Shown piece by piece: positions 12,903-24,382 of a stretch of DNA of 64,000 nucleotides (position 1 is the first letter of the stretch; every line of letters begins with the position of its first letter). The position numbers and the translations under genes are program-made. The stretch is from Osmia lignaria lignaria (Eukaryota > Arthropoda > Insecta > Hymenoptera > Megachilidae): positions 10,514,692 through 10,578,691 of the forward strand of contig NC_135039.1 in the NCBI RefSeq assembly GCF_051020975.1, written 5' to 3'. The notes beneath the pieces were generated by a model. That model saw only the letters and a program-made list of their open reading frames with translations, searched no databases and was not told where the DNA came from.

Positions 12903-14070
12903 TACAAGGACGTAATGATGCTTGTAATTATTGCATGATTGATATTAGTATGTTTAAGCGATTAAAAATAACACGTCGATTTTAATATATATTATATATC
13001 ATTACGATTTACCATCCTTTGAAAAACCGCTTTTAGCTCTTAGGTTCTTTCATGGTTGAAAATGGACACGTTCTACTTATTTTGTTTTTGTTTGATATAC
13101 TTCCGGATCGTTCCTCGTCCACAAGTTTAATTAGTATTGTCAATTACGAAAATACGTGATGTTAGTTGAAAAAAACAAAAAAATTAGATAAATATAACAA
13201 TAGGTACGAAATAGAGTACATTGCCTCTTAAAATGAAAGGTTTACAGAAATGGTTCCACTTTTTCGTGTCCTTGTAACCGTCCATGTAATGCTATCTTCT
13301 AGGCTCCGCTAGGGTATCCTGTTGATGAGTCTGCATTAACAGGTTCAGGATATGTTTTCTGTTTTTTTCTTTCTCTTTCCTACAGCTCAACCATGATTAC
13401 CTTCTACCATTTCATTTTGATTTTGGGCATCCGAATCATTCATGACGGTGACCTCTATGCTGAAGTCTGGTGTTGAATTGTTTCTTCTAAATTATTTGTA
13501 ATTAACTCGTAATAACTTTCAATAAACACTAACCTTCATTATTAATGAAAAAATAAACTTTATACAACACTTTTATCAATAAACTTTATATTTGATAAGT
13601 TTCAACGCTCTTTCTTCTTCAGACTTTCGAACAAATTCTTATTAAAAAATTTATGTAGATGATGGTTGGTAATGCAGTGAATAAATTTAACGAGTCACTG
13701 TGTTATCATATTTGAAATAAAAGTTAAAAGAATAAGAGTGGAAATGTAAAAATTGTATGGAGGAATAGGGAATTATTTAGGATGATTGTAAATATAAGTA
13801 TAAAAATTACAAATAAAAAGAATAAAAAATTAAAAAAAGAGTGAACAGAAATGATTGGTATTGTTGTAAAATAAAAATTAGTTGTTGGTTTATTAAAATT
13901 ATTATTATGAAGTTTGTAAGCCTTGAAATAATCTGGAATGCTCGTGCCTGTCTTACCAGCCCTTCTTTTACCACACCTTGCATTCATAACTGAGAACGGA
14001 TAATTTTAACTCTCTTTGTTTATATTTTTTATAAGATGGAAAAATTATTAAAAGTTTGTCAAATTTGTCG
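12903..14070. other. Intergenic; possible unassigned short exons
   Basis: Mostly AT-rich. On the plus strand, pyrimidine tracts ending in AG precede 13303 and 13386 and short open segments follow. On the minus strand, 13486-13387 has an open frame (SIEVTVMNDSDAQNQ, ending in a stop). None could be assigned to a gene. Confidence 0.2.
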
Positions 14071-14429
14071 TTCAAAAAGACCGCCATAAATTAAATATTT
14101 TTAAAATTCGATCCAAGCACCATCTATACAAAAATGGCGGAAACTACTCAACAACTTACCGTCTAAGTTTTCGGAACATGTAGCGGTCGAGGTCGATAAG
14201 GAAGAAAATGTCCATAAAGAAGAAACTGTCGACGCCGCCTTTATTAGTCGTTTTCGCTCATTATTTATTTTTAAAAACAAAATTCAAATAATTTTTCTGA
14301 AATGGAAATAGATTTCATATGTCTTGGGAACCCAATCGATAAATTGCCGAGTAGTTTCCGCCATTTTTGTATAGATGGCGCGAGGATAGAATTAAAAAAA
14401 TGTTCAATTTATGGCGGTCTTTTTTGAGT
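14071..14429. mobile_element. Foldback (inverted-repeat) element upstream of SmD3
   Basis: Outer arms are CAAAAAGACCGCCATAAATT near 14073 and the inverse near 14407-14425. Inner arms CACCATCTATACAAAAATGG near 14120 and the inverse near 14355-14380 continue the pairing. The arms enclose about 200 bp of unrelated sequence. This is a non-autonomous foldback element of unassigned superfamily. Confidence 0.75.
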
Positions 14430-14898
14430 GATTAAATTTGAGATTATTGTTTCATGGGCAATTTGATTTTGCAATTAATTTATAATTAACGTACGACACC
14501 ACCAAAGGCTTTATAATGAAGTCTTTATCTGGTGATATATCGAAGTAATTTGCTGTTACCGTCAACTAGCGTTAGACTGCTGCAGTGCAAAGTGTTTTAC
14601 ATTTTTATATTAGAATAGAGCAGACGGTATCATTTTCGAGGCACAAATTCAAAATCCCTTGAAAACAAAGGCATATTCAATCTTGTTGGATCTGTAGTCA
14701 TTGCTCCTATATAAGTAGCGTTAAGACGCACCGCGAGAGGACACTGTAAACGTGTGTACATGTTTGAAAGTGAGGTTATTGTACGCGCTTGATATTTGTA
14801 AACTTTAAATGCTTATAATATAAGAACTTCTTAATTTTGAATAAATTAAGAAAGTTTTTAAGCGTTAACATTTACGTTAATAAATTAAGATAATCACA

Positions 14899-15406
14899 AT
14901 GTCGATTGGAGTACCGATAAAAGTACTCCATGAAGCGGAGGGTCATATCGTAACCTGTGAAACAAACACCGGTGAAGTTTATCGTGGAAAACTAATTGAA
15001 GCCGAAGACAATATGAACTGCCAAATGCAAAACATCACAGTTACTTACAGAGATGGTCGAGAAGTAGAATTAGAAAACGTTTACATTAGAGGATCTAAGA
15101 TTAGGTTCCTCATATTACCAGATATGTTAAAAAATGCACCGATGTTTAAAAGACCTGGCGGGAAAGGTTCAGGAACTGCTGGCAGAGGAAAATCGGCTAT
15201 TTTACGTGCTCAAGGTTCATTTATATTTTAATCTTACATTTATAAGTTACAACCAATTACATTTACTAATATATTAACACATTTTTATTGCAGCTCGTGG
15301 AAGAGGTAGAGGTCAGAATCAAAGAGGTAGAGGTACTGGTTCGGCCCCTTGGCTTAATCAACAAAATCAACCTGGAGGCTCTCAGACAGGAAGAGGAAGA
15401 GGTTAA
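14899..15406 (+). CDS. SmD3: Small nuclear ribonucleoprotein Sm D3
   Basis: Exons 14899-15214 and 15294-15406 give a 142-residue protein. It starts MSIGVPIKVLHEAEGH and carries the Sm1 and Sm2 motifs across residues 5-75 (TGEVYRGKL, NVYIRGSKIRFLILPDML). The tail is rich in Arg-Gly (RGRGRGQNQRGRG), the typical site of symmetric arginine methylation. SmD3 is part of the heptameric Sm ring on U1, U2, U4 and U5 snRNAs, assembled by the SMN complex in the cytoplasm before nuclear import. The intron interrupts just before the RG tail. The gene lies only 270 bp before the first detected APC exon on the same strand. Confidence 0.98.
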
Positions 15407-15555
15407 CAGTTTCTATCTATAAGGCACGGACGTATAAAACAAAGGGGTTGGAGTCTGTCGAACATTGTTGATCATTGCAGAATGTGTCAGAAAAGATCCA
15501 CTTTTGCGCGCAAAATTTCTATGTATATTACATATGTTTTTTGACAAATTAAACA

Positions 15556-15588
15556 AATAAAACAAGTATTTGAATATATAATAATAAA
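15556..15588 (+). promoter_or_regulatory. SmD3 polyadenylation signals
   Basis: AATAAA occurs at 15556-15561 and again at 15583-15588, 150-180 bp after the SmD3 stop. They leave less than 100 bp before the first APC exon. Confidence 0.6.
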
Positions 15589-15675
15589 TACACATCATTG
15601 TCCACCTTTTTCTGGTTCTTTTTCTTCCCGCTCGAGGTTAAGTTTCCCTAGATCTAGGGTTTAATCAACCTATAG

Positions 15676-18600
15676 TATGAGAAGCCGCCGCAGCCTCGGT
15701 ATTTAATACGTCAGGATGTCGACCCTTGCGGTTCGCCACACGAGGTAATTAGCGTCAATGCCAGGCTCACCAAGGATGGTGACAGTAATTGATCATTAAC
15801 ATTTTCGAAAGGAATTTGATCATTTGGACCCTATATGTTTCTTCATTGATCGGCAGGTAAAGGTCGTACGTGTATAAGTAAGAAACAGAAAAGATTTTCG
15901 AAACAGAAAGTAGCGGCTGAGAAAATTGATTGGTATGGAGAGAAGTACCGGGCGGAGGTACGAAGACGAGACAACCGAACAGCCAGTAGATTATAGTAAA
16001 AAGTATCGGGAAAGAAAAACAGGAGGTGAAAATCATTCGATTGAGAATTCAACCCGAACCGTTCGATCTTGCAAGAAAGAGTACAGGGAACGCGACTCCA
16101 AAGTAGATTTATTTGGAGATTATGCCGAAACGGATCTCGATCAACCGACAGATTACAGTTTAAGATATGCCGAGGACGATACGGACGACGATGAGAAACA
16201 GAGTCCTGAATATTTTCCAGGCAGCGTACAGGAAGACACTATAAAAACATATTGTACGGAGGGAACTCCGTATGAGACACCTTTCAATTTTTCTACCGCC
16301 ACTTCCATGTCCGACTTACGTCTTGAAGATACAAAAGAATCTGTGGATTCGCAGAAGAAACATAATAAGAAAGTCCACGATCATGGTCGCAAGGAAGATC
16401 TGTGCTTTGAGCGTGCTCTGTCTTTGAATTGTAACGAAGAGCAATCTCTTCTCGTTGAGAAAGAGTTGAAAACATCCAAAACTTCTCAGACTCGCAAGCC
16501 TAGCTGCCCTTCCCCTGAGAAGTTGATTAATTACTATCAAGCAGGGACACCGGATGGTTTCTCACGTGCCAATTCTCTTAATTCTCTTAGTAGCGCCACG
16601 ACGCAAAGGAACAATGTCACTGGAATCATTTCTAAAGTATCGTCCACAGATTCTTCGGAGAAAGCTGATAATGTGTCAGATAGAGCAGAGCGTAGCGGAA
16701 TTGCTTCTAATATGAATGGATTACGTATATCGGATGAAACTGATAGTCCCATAGAAGGAAAAAGTAACACTAGAGTCGTAGATAAAGAAGGTTTGTTATG
16801 TTATTATATGTTTTAAATAGAGAATGTTATAGAAAATGATGTTTATTATGATTTCAGGCAAGATGGTCACATTTAGTAGACAAGATTATTATGCAGAGCA
16901 AACTCCATTGATGTTTTCACGTTGCAGCTCTCTTGGTTCATTGAGTGGGTTTGAACAGCATTCGATACATGATGATCGCAGTTCCGTCATAAGTGATTTT
17001 AGGTAATTTATATACTCCCTCTGTTCCATAATAATAGTAGGAGTTGATGAATTTAATTTGTCCCATAATAATAGTAGCAAAAGAAAATAAATATAGAGCG
17101 CATTTATTATAAAAAAATTAGATTAAATTAAACAATAAATTAAAAATATTATTTTTAATTTTTATTTTGAGTGTTCAGATAGTTTCTGGATTTTTCAATA
17201 ATTTCCTTTTGCAGCTAACATAATTGCACCTTTCTGTAACTTTTAGTTTTTCTTTTGATGCATCAGGAATTGGACAATTTTTTTCATCCTACTTTTATAA
17301 TGGTTTGATATTCAATTGAAATAAAATAATTGATTTCGATCAGCGGATGAAATTATAATAATAGTTATAATTCGAAATAATGTAGGTTAACCTAAAAATT
17401 GAAAGATGTGTCAACACAAATGACAGATGTCATGAAACATTGATTCTGATTGAAAGCTTCGCAATTTTGCGCTACAACATAACTTACAGCTGCATTTGCC
17501 AATAATTCCTGTTTAAATATTCGCTTGTTACTATTATTATGGGACAGATAGAGTATTACTTGAAAGAGAAATAATAATTATATGTAAATGAATTTTGTAC
17601 AGTCGCAGGACTAGTGGTGTTGTGTCGCCAAGCGAATTACCAGATTCACCAACACAAACTGTTCCTCTGAGTCCTCGTGATCATAAGAGTCAGTGTACGG
17701 ATTTCATAAGCAAAATACCAGAAGAAGCAGTAAGACCGTCGGTTCGACATTTATGTATGCAATGCTATTGATTGTCAGTGAAGAAATAATTCAAACTATC
17801 CAGATTGAAATATTATTTGAAAATTGCACGTTTCAATGTACATAGTTTTCTTAACGAATGTCGTTTTCAGCATATTCAAAGTGTCCCGTACCAAGAGGCA
17901 GTGTTTTTGAAGATGACATCGCCACCTTTAAAGAAGAGTCAACACCCATTGAATTTTCTACGGCCACTAGCCTCAGTTCTCTCACTATTGATGATGAATT
18001 GAAGATTACAAACAGCTCCAAAATGGAGAACGATTTGAAGAAAAACTCGAATGATCTTGGGAAAGATGTTAAAGAAACTTCGTCGGTAGAAAAGATAAAT
18101 AACGTTGAAACTGAGAAGGATCAAGAGCAAGTCAGCGACGGTGACGAAGATGACGAAGATATGTTGGCTGCATGCATCAGTATGGGTATACAAAATAACA
18201 GGTATATTTAATGGCTTATTTTACTGGTCAGTTAATCCCTTTTGGTCAGTATTTAAATATGAAGTGTCAGTATCTTTCCATACTGACCATTCGCTATTTA
18301 TGTACTAACCTAACCTTTTTTTTTAACGTGGAGAAATCTTGCATAAGACACCCTGCCACCTCCCCCCCTGGGGGAGGTGGATTCTTACCAATTAAAACCC
18401 AACGGCGGCCTCCTTTGGCGTTGAGGGGAGGCTGCGGGTCCTATACTGGACTCCCCTATTGTCGACACCGAGGACCGCACCCGGTGTCGGCTCCATCTCG
18501 GGGGACTGCGTGCAATGACGCCCCGGGCCCCCAGTCCGGGACGCCTGCAGATTCCGCCTCGGTCTTACCTACGGGCTGCGGTGAGGCTGAGCTGTGCCCC

Positions 18601-21600
18601 CAGCCCGCCCGCACGAGATAGACCGAGGAACCATATCACCGCCGGCTTCCGGTGCCGGCTGCACCGCGGGTCCGCGTGCAATGGCGTTCATCTGATGCCT
18701 GAGGCCCGCCCAGTCATCCCCCTGGGGGCTGAGGCGAGCCACGGCTGGCCACCCACCAGGAGGAATATTTGGGCTGCGTTGCACCCCTCAAAGGGGCCAA
18801 CGCCTACTCCCTACGTGGGAGGGTCCTACCGTTCCCCGTCCGGAATCACCGGACCCCCCGGGGTGGGCGAGGCCGGGCCCCCGATTCGGAACGGGTTCCC
18901 CGCTCGCTCACCACCGAGTCCGATCCGGGTCCGGGCTCTTTCATCTGGGTGGGAGGGTACACCACGACCCCTCCTACCCCAACAGTCCACCCCCGCGGTC
19001 GAGCCTCCCGGAGGCTCGACTTCTTTCCCTGGGGCGCTAGGGCACGCGGGCCCTGTCGCCCGTATACCCCACCCCTATCCGTCGCGTCGGGGAGTGAATA
19101 GCGGTCGGCGTCATCACCCCCCGTCTCCCTTATGGCGGCGGGTCCCACCAGGGTGGGTACTAACCTATCCTAACCTAACCGTTTAGTATTTTTATACTGA
19201 CCATTTTGGTAATAAAATACTGACCGAAAGTTGATTCATATACTTACCGAAAATGGATTTAAATATTGACCATTTAATTTGTTGCCATATTTAATATCTT
19301 CTTGAAATGTTGAGGTGGACTGTCCTCCTCATTCTAAGGCTTTAAATCATGCCAACGAAGACAATTAGAAATATTGAACATTGGTAAATGTATTACAGGT
19401 ATAGACAGTCTTTCAAAACATCAACTGTACAGAAATCCGTACAACCTGAATCGTCCAACATGCTAGGCCGGTGTCAAAGAGCACCTGCTCTGAACAGATT
19501 GGAATCCAGCATTCCTGTCACCTCGGTTGACACTCCGGCAACAGCTGCTAAAACAAATAAAACTGGTATAGAAGTTGTTGCCGCTCCGGACACTGTGCAC
19601 GTGTATTGCACAGAAGACACCCCAGCGGATATTTCTCCTGTAGGCTCGCAGTCGAACCTTTCAGCATTGTCTATGCCAAGCGTTCAGGAGGACGTTGAGA
19701 AAATTGAGGAAGCCAAACCTTCCAGTGAAGTTGAATGCCAGAGAAATGATCTGTCAGACGAGAGCTCCAATCTTTCCGGAGAGGATGAAAAAATTCTTCA
19801 TGAATGTATTCAGTCGGGAATACCAAAGGTATATATACTTCTTTGAGACTTGTTAGCTCCCTGAGGTATTTCTATTAATATTCGAAATTTAGGTTCGTCA
19901 GATAACGCCTCCGCTAACGAGCTGCATCCCTTTTGCACAGAAGACAGAAGCTGTGTCACAGAGATTCAACATATGCGGTACACCATCATCTTCTCCCGTA
20001 GAAAGTGGTAACAGAAACCCTGCTCTTCGTAAACCTCTCTGCCGTACATCGTTGGAGAATGATAACGAGCTTTCCGATGACAGTCCTAATCATTCGGATG
20101 ACGAAGCTATCTTGAGCGAGTGCATAAGAGCAGCAATGCCCAAGGTTTCCTTGTTACATTTTCCTCTTAACCCTTAACATACCAAGGGGGGTCCTCGAAA
20201 GACCCCAGAGGGTGATTTTTGCTGACTCTGCCGTAACTATATCAACAAATTTATTCTTGATATTTATATCTGTCCCGGATCCGTTTAAGATAAATATTAC
20301 AAAATTAGTGCTATAATACGTCCGCTCAAAAATATAAAAAAAAATAAAAACACACTTGTGGTTCCGGCAGAGCCCCAGTTGGTACACTATGTTACATATT
20401 TGGATTGATTTATTTCTTGTTGAATGCATTGGCATCTATGGTATAATAATGTGGGGGTGAGCGCGGACCCGTCCATTTATGACCAGGCGGTTCCCTCGAC
20501 TTAGAAATAAAAGGGAGCTGCTGTCTTTAGGCCCACAAAACCGCGGCCCAGCGGCCAGCAATGCTTATTTAACTGAAATATATTTTTAGACTTCCAAAGA
20601 ACCTAATTTGAGTAATCTTCCACACTGAAATGTTCAGAAATTTTAGAAATACCATGGGGTCCTCAGGAGACCCCGCTTGGTAAAGGGTTAAGGGTTAAGG
20701 GTAGTCAACTACCAGAAGCTTAATTTGCACCTGACCGTATTAACATTTATGTTAATTTTAGGTTAGGTTGAACATTTCATCACTGATATCACAGTCATTG
20801 CCACAAACTATGGACAAGTCGAAGGTGACGAATTCGGTAAAGGTGTCTTCCTCGACCGCGTCATATCGCCACCCAGAGTATAAAGAAAAGAAGCATCAGC
20901 CGAAGAAGCCTGTAACGTTCGAGGATAACCTGAGTCTCTCAGAAGAGGAGGAAGATATTATCTTGGCTCAGTGTATTAAATCAGGCATGCCAAAGGTGAG
21001 TATACTTGGTTTTTCTAGACACGTATCAAAGAGAGGTTAATATCAGTGAAATCTCTCTAGTTGTCCGTAAGCTGAGAAGCGAAAATGGACAATGTGGGCA
21101 GGATAGACAGGATTTTTAGAGCGAGAGTGCTGCGGCTGCTTTTGATCTCCGGCGATAAAAGAGAATGATAACATGAGAGCCGTAGCAGCCGAGAAATTAA
21201 CAGCAGTTTAACTTTCTTATTTTTAGAATTTTTTAGTTGCAAATTGTTTTAACATATTGGTACAATTTTTCTGATTAAAATGAGACCAAACATGACATAA
21301 TTTGGACCATATGGACGAAAAAAAATTGTACATAAAAATAAAGTAAATATGCTCCAAATTATATCGCGTTTGGTCTCATTTTAATCAGAAGAGTCTGGCC
21401 AATATGTTTACAAAATCCCTAGGTAAAAAGACTAATGTTAAGGAAATTATAGTGCTTTATTATAAACTACCAAACTGTAACTCTCATCAAAGAAGCCGCG
21501 TCGCGTATTGCGTGACTGACTCGAAAAACAAAACATAGGCGCCGGGTGAGAAATACACGGTAGGGATGTGGGAGTAGCCGATATTACGGGCTCGGGAGGG

Positions 21601-22029
21601 CTCGGAGAAAATCGGGCGGACTCGGGCGGATGTATTAACAAGTACTTGAGAGTTGGGTCGCGGCCCGCGGGAGCTCGTCCGAAGCAGCCCGACTGTACCC
21701 GACCGAACCCGAAATAGTCGGGGCTACCCGACTGCGCGCATGTATCGGACGCCCGCCCGAACCCGCCCGATGTTTTCCGAACCGACACATTAGTCGGGCC
21801 GCACATCCCTAATACATAGGCGACGGACACTATCGGCAGGGCAACAAACGGACAACTAGAAATATTTTACTGTGTACTAATTGATTGTTATCTTCCATAG
21901 GCACTGAACGGTTCATTGAACTCGTCTTTAACTCATGGACGACGGGTCGCTGGGACAGCATCGCGCGGAGTGGCGTCTGGCTCATTTTTAACTCCTACCG
22001 CGCTCTCCTCTGAACGTGCTCCTATATAG
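15676..22029 (+). CDS. Apc: APC-like protein, C-terminal half (beta-catenin-binding and SAMP-like repeats)
   Basis: Nine exons: 15676-15778, 15857-16790, 16858-17002, 17603-17754, 17871-18201, 19399-19828, 19893-20144, 20762-20995 and 21901-22029, about 900 codons. Exon 2 carries APC 15-residue repeats (EQPVDYSKKY, DQPTDYSLRY) and a 20-residue repeat (IKTYCTEGTPYETPFNFSTA). TPLMFSRCSSLGSLS, STPIEFSTATSLSSL and VHVYCTEDTPADISP follow, each with SAMP-like acidic segments such as ILHECIQSGIPK and LAQCIKSGMPK at exon ends. APC is the Wnt destruction-complex scaffold for Armadillo and Axin. No armadillo-repeat exons are visible, and exon 1 lacks an in-frame ATG, so the gene is partial here. The frame shifts by one base near 15957. 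A composite transposon fills intron 18202-19398. Confidence 0.9.
17015..17553. mobile_element. TA-flanked MITE with Stowaway-like ends
   Basis: A 539-bp element in an APC intron, flanked by TA on both sides. Ends are CTCCCTCTGTTCCATAATAA and the inverse TATTATGGGACAGATAGAG. CTCCCTCYGT at TA targets resembles Stowaway-type Tc1/mariner elements. The interior is AT-rich and non-coding. Confidence 0.75.
18213..19287 (+). mobile_element. Composite element, copy 1: AT-rich DNA transposon carrying a GC-rich retroposon
   Basis: A 1075-bp element in an APC intron with identical 8-bp flanks TATTTAAT (18205-18212 and 19288-19295). The outer 100-150 bp at each end are AT-rich and inverted, with TGGTCAGTATTTAAATCC-type words. 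The interior, about 18310-19175, is strongly GC-rich and reads as a minus-strand retroposon: it ends GTCTTATGCAAGATTTC plus an A run, and is bounded by GGTTAGGTTAGTAC / GGATAGGTTAGTAC repeats, a target duplication inside the DNA element. Open frames in the GC-rich part reflect base composition, not genes. Confidence 0.8.
20171..20694. mobile_element. piggyBac-like MITE (TTAA target)
   Basis: Flanked by TTAA at 20167-20170 and 20695-20698. Ends are CCCTTAACATACCAAG and CTTGGTAAAGGGTTAAGGG; a second palindromic word pair, GGGGTCCTCGAAAGACCCC and GGGGTCCTCAGGAGACCCC, lies just inside. It occupies most of the APC intron 20145-20761 and has no coding capacity. Confidence 0.75.
21248..21412. mobile_element. 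Short inverted-repeat element
   Basis: Two arms of about 58 bp, 21248-21306 and 21352-21412, are inverse copies. The shared core is CTGATTAAAATGAGACCAAA. A related single end appears near 23670-23705. It lies in the last APC intron. Confidence 0.65.
21561..21811 (-). mobile_element. GC-rich hAT-like MITE, TAGGGATGT family, copy 1
   Basis: Ends are TAGGGATGTG and GCACATCCCTA with 8-bp flanks ATACACGG / ATACATAG (6 of 8 match). The interior is built of CGGGT/CCCGA words. Further copies lie at 27403, 59154 and 63462. This copy sits in the last APC intron. Confidence 0.8.
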
Positions 22030-22596
22030 ACGGTTTTTCCTATCTATCATTTCTTCTTTTTATTTCAAGGAATATATTGCAAGGGGTAACGGGGACCGTA
22101 GTATTCTTTATACGTAGTTCAGCGAGTTCCCTCAGCAAATGCCTAGAGGCAAGTGTCATCTGAAAGGAACGAAGAGCATGGAAGATCGTAATGCAGTAAT
22201 CAAGGACAATTATTTTGATGTATAGTTGGAATTTATACGTTTGCAGGGCCTAGAAGGAATAAGGAGAATTGTTACATAATTGTTCTACGCGTTAGCTGTT
22301 GAAAGACTGAATACTTTTTTATGATAATTGAGTGGAATGGAATGATGGAGATTGTGTGCTTGATAGAGCGAATATAGCGATTGTCTAGAGTCGGTAGTTG
22401 AGGGATCAACTTGGATTTTGATATTTTTTTTTTAGATAATAGGATTTTACATTCAACAACAATGAATTTAATTTTCATACCTAATAAGTATATAGCATTT
22501 TATACTATTTTATTTGATCCGAAGGTTAAAAAATCTGTGCAATATGTTTATCCATACACGAGCCATTGATGCTTTAGCTTATACTTATTTGAACTA
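22030..22596. other. APC 3' flank
   Basis: Probable 3' UTR and spacer after the APC stop codon. No exon or repeat is recognised before the TA-flanked element at 22599. Confidence 0.4.
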
Positions 22597-23910
22597 TACA
22601 GGGTATCTCATAACTCCTATAACACCCGGAAATGGGGGATTGCTGGGGTGATTCTGAACAACTTTTTCCTTTACCAAAATGTTGGTTGAAGCTTCGTTTT
22701 TGAATTATTAACGAAAAAGCACTAGCCAATAGGAGGGCGCGTAGAGCGCGCACCTAACCTCGGGAGCGTTGGCTCTGAAACGCGCTCGGACGTGAACAAA
22801 CGCAGTGGCATAGCGTGGGTATCGAGAGAATCTTGCGACAAATGTTAAGCCGAGTATCCACCTGTATCCAACGCCCGTATCGTATCACCGTTCCGAACCC
22901 TTTTGAATAGGCAGACGTTGCCTCGTTGCATGCCACGGCGTGCTACGGCTCGGACAATATTTTTTCGTTTCTTGATAGAAACGGTTCGGCAATAGGACTG
23001 GGCCACTACAGGCGAGGAGTTTCGTTTTGCTGCGTGCCGTTCCAAAGGAACGGAGGCAACGGACCTATCCGAAAAATTTGTCGATTCTTTGCCGTTGCAT
23101 CGAAGGAAAGGTTTATGCATTTGCACTTGAGATAGCGTTTCGTGCCGTCACTTGGGTTTCAATTTATTTGAAATCTTGCGGTATTATTGGATTCATTTCA
23201 AAATCGATGAAATTATTTATGAACTTAATCTAATTTAATTTAGACAAATTTTATCGTCTAAATATATTTAAACAGATCAATTATCTTCGGTGATACGCTG
23301 TACATAAAAGAGCAATGTTAATAAGAACCTCTGTGATTATTGAAAAAGGACAATGTTAATTTTCCAGAGATTTTTCCGTTGCCAAGTATCGAAAGTTCTA
23401 TTGGGTTGTGATACGGAGGTGAAGGAACGGGCCGATCCGAAAATTGTCGGTTTCTTGCTGTTCAAAGGATAGGTTCGGAGACCACTTGAAACGTAAAAAC
23501 AACATACCCAGGCGAAGGCCCGAAATGCTATGTCAAGTGGAAACATGACACTTGAGGCTCGAGATAATATGATCTGGAATCGGATATATCAGTGAGATAA
23601 TACTAATGCAATGACTGAACTTTGTTATTTTTCATTTTTTTCTTATAAAACTTTTACCAAGATATTTGTGACGTTTTTCTGATTAAAATGATACCAAACA
23701 CGATATGGTTAGGACAATTACAATAAAGAAACAGCATGCAGGAAATCGAAACTTCTCGCCTATAGGAGTTTCTTTCAAGAAACGAAGAAATATTGTCCGA
23801 GCCGTAGCACGCCGTGGCATGCAACGAGGCAACGTCTGCCTATTCAAAAGGGTTCGGAACGGTGATACGATACGGGCGTTTGATACAGGTGGATACTCGG
23901 CTTTACAATA

Positions 23911-24228
23911 TCAATCATAGTGTCCATTCGTCTAGTGAAAAAGCATTGACTGGAGTACACTGAGTTGCATTGAACTTGTCGCAGTGAAGTTGGCCACGCA
24001 TTCACTCACCGACGCGGCGTGAATGCGTTAGTGAATTTGTAGCCAACTTCACTGCGACAAGTTCAATGCAACTGAGTGTACAAGTTTAACCGCAGCAAAT
24101 ATCATAAATCTAATTATTTAATAAAAGCGTTAAAATAATTAACATAATCATCTGATAAAACCTTTAGAATATTCAATAATTTATTTGAAATTACAAAATA
24201 CACTAGACGAACGGACAGTATGATTGAT
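23911..24228. mobile_element. Nested MITE with CATAGTGTC ends, copy 1
   Basis: Left end CAATCATAGTGTCCATTCG and right end ACGGACAGTATGATTG are inverse. It contains a palindrome built of GAGTTGCATTGAACTTGTCG and its inverse around 23965-24080. Confidence 0.7.
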
Positions 24229-24237
24229 ATTGTACAG

Positions 24238-24382
24238 TATCAATCATAGTGTCGGTTCGTCTAGTGAAAAAGCACTAAAGGGGAAGGTTCCCCTACCATC
24301 TTATGTGAACGAGGGGTCACGCGCGAGCGCGCAGCCATTCCCCCTCAGTGCTTTTTCACTAGACGAACTGACACTATGATAT
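24238..24382. mobile_element. Nested MITE with CATAGTGTC ends, copy 2
   Basis: A shorter element with the same ends as its neighbour (GTTCGTCTAGTGAAAAAGC and its inverse), only about 10 bp away. The two copies are thus in tandem within the 2-kb element. Confidence 0.7.

Noticed and set aside
18211..19186. Several long open frames in the GC-rich block
   Set aside because: High GC content depletes stop codons. The frames are Pro/Gly/Arg-rich, differ between the two composite copies and show no domain.
22845..23920. Two matching open frames containing RRNIVRAVARRGMQRG-like sequence
   Set aside because: They are the two arms of one inverted repeat read outward, not independent genes.
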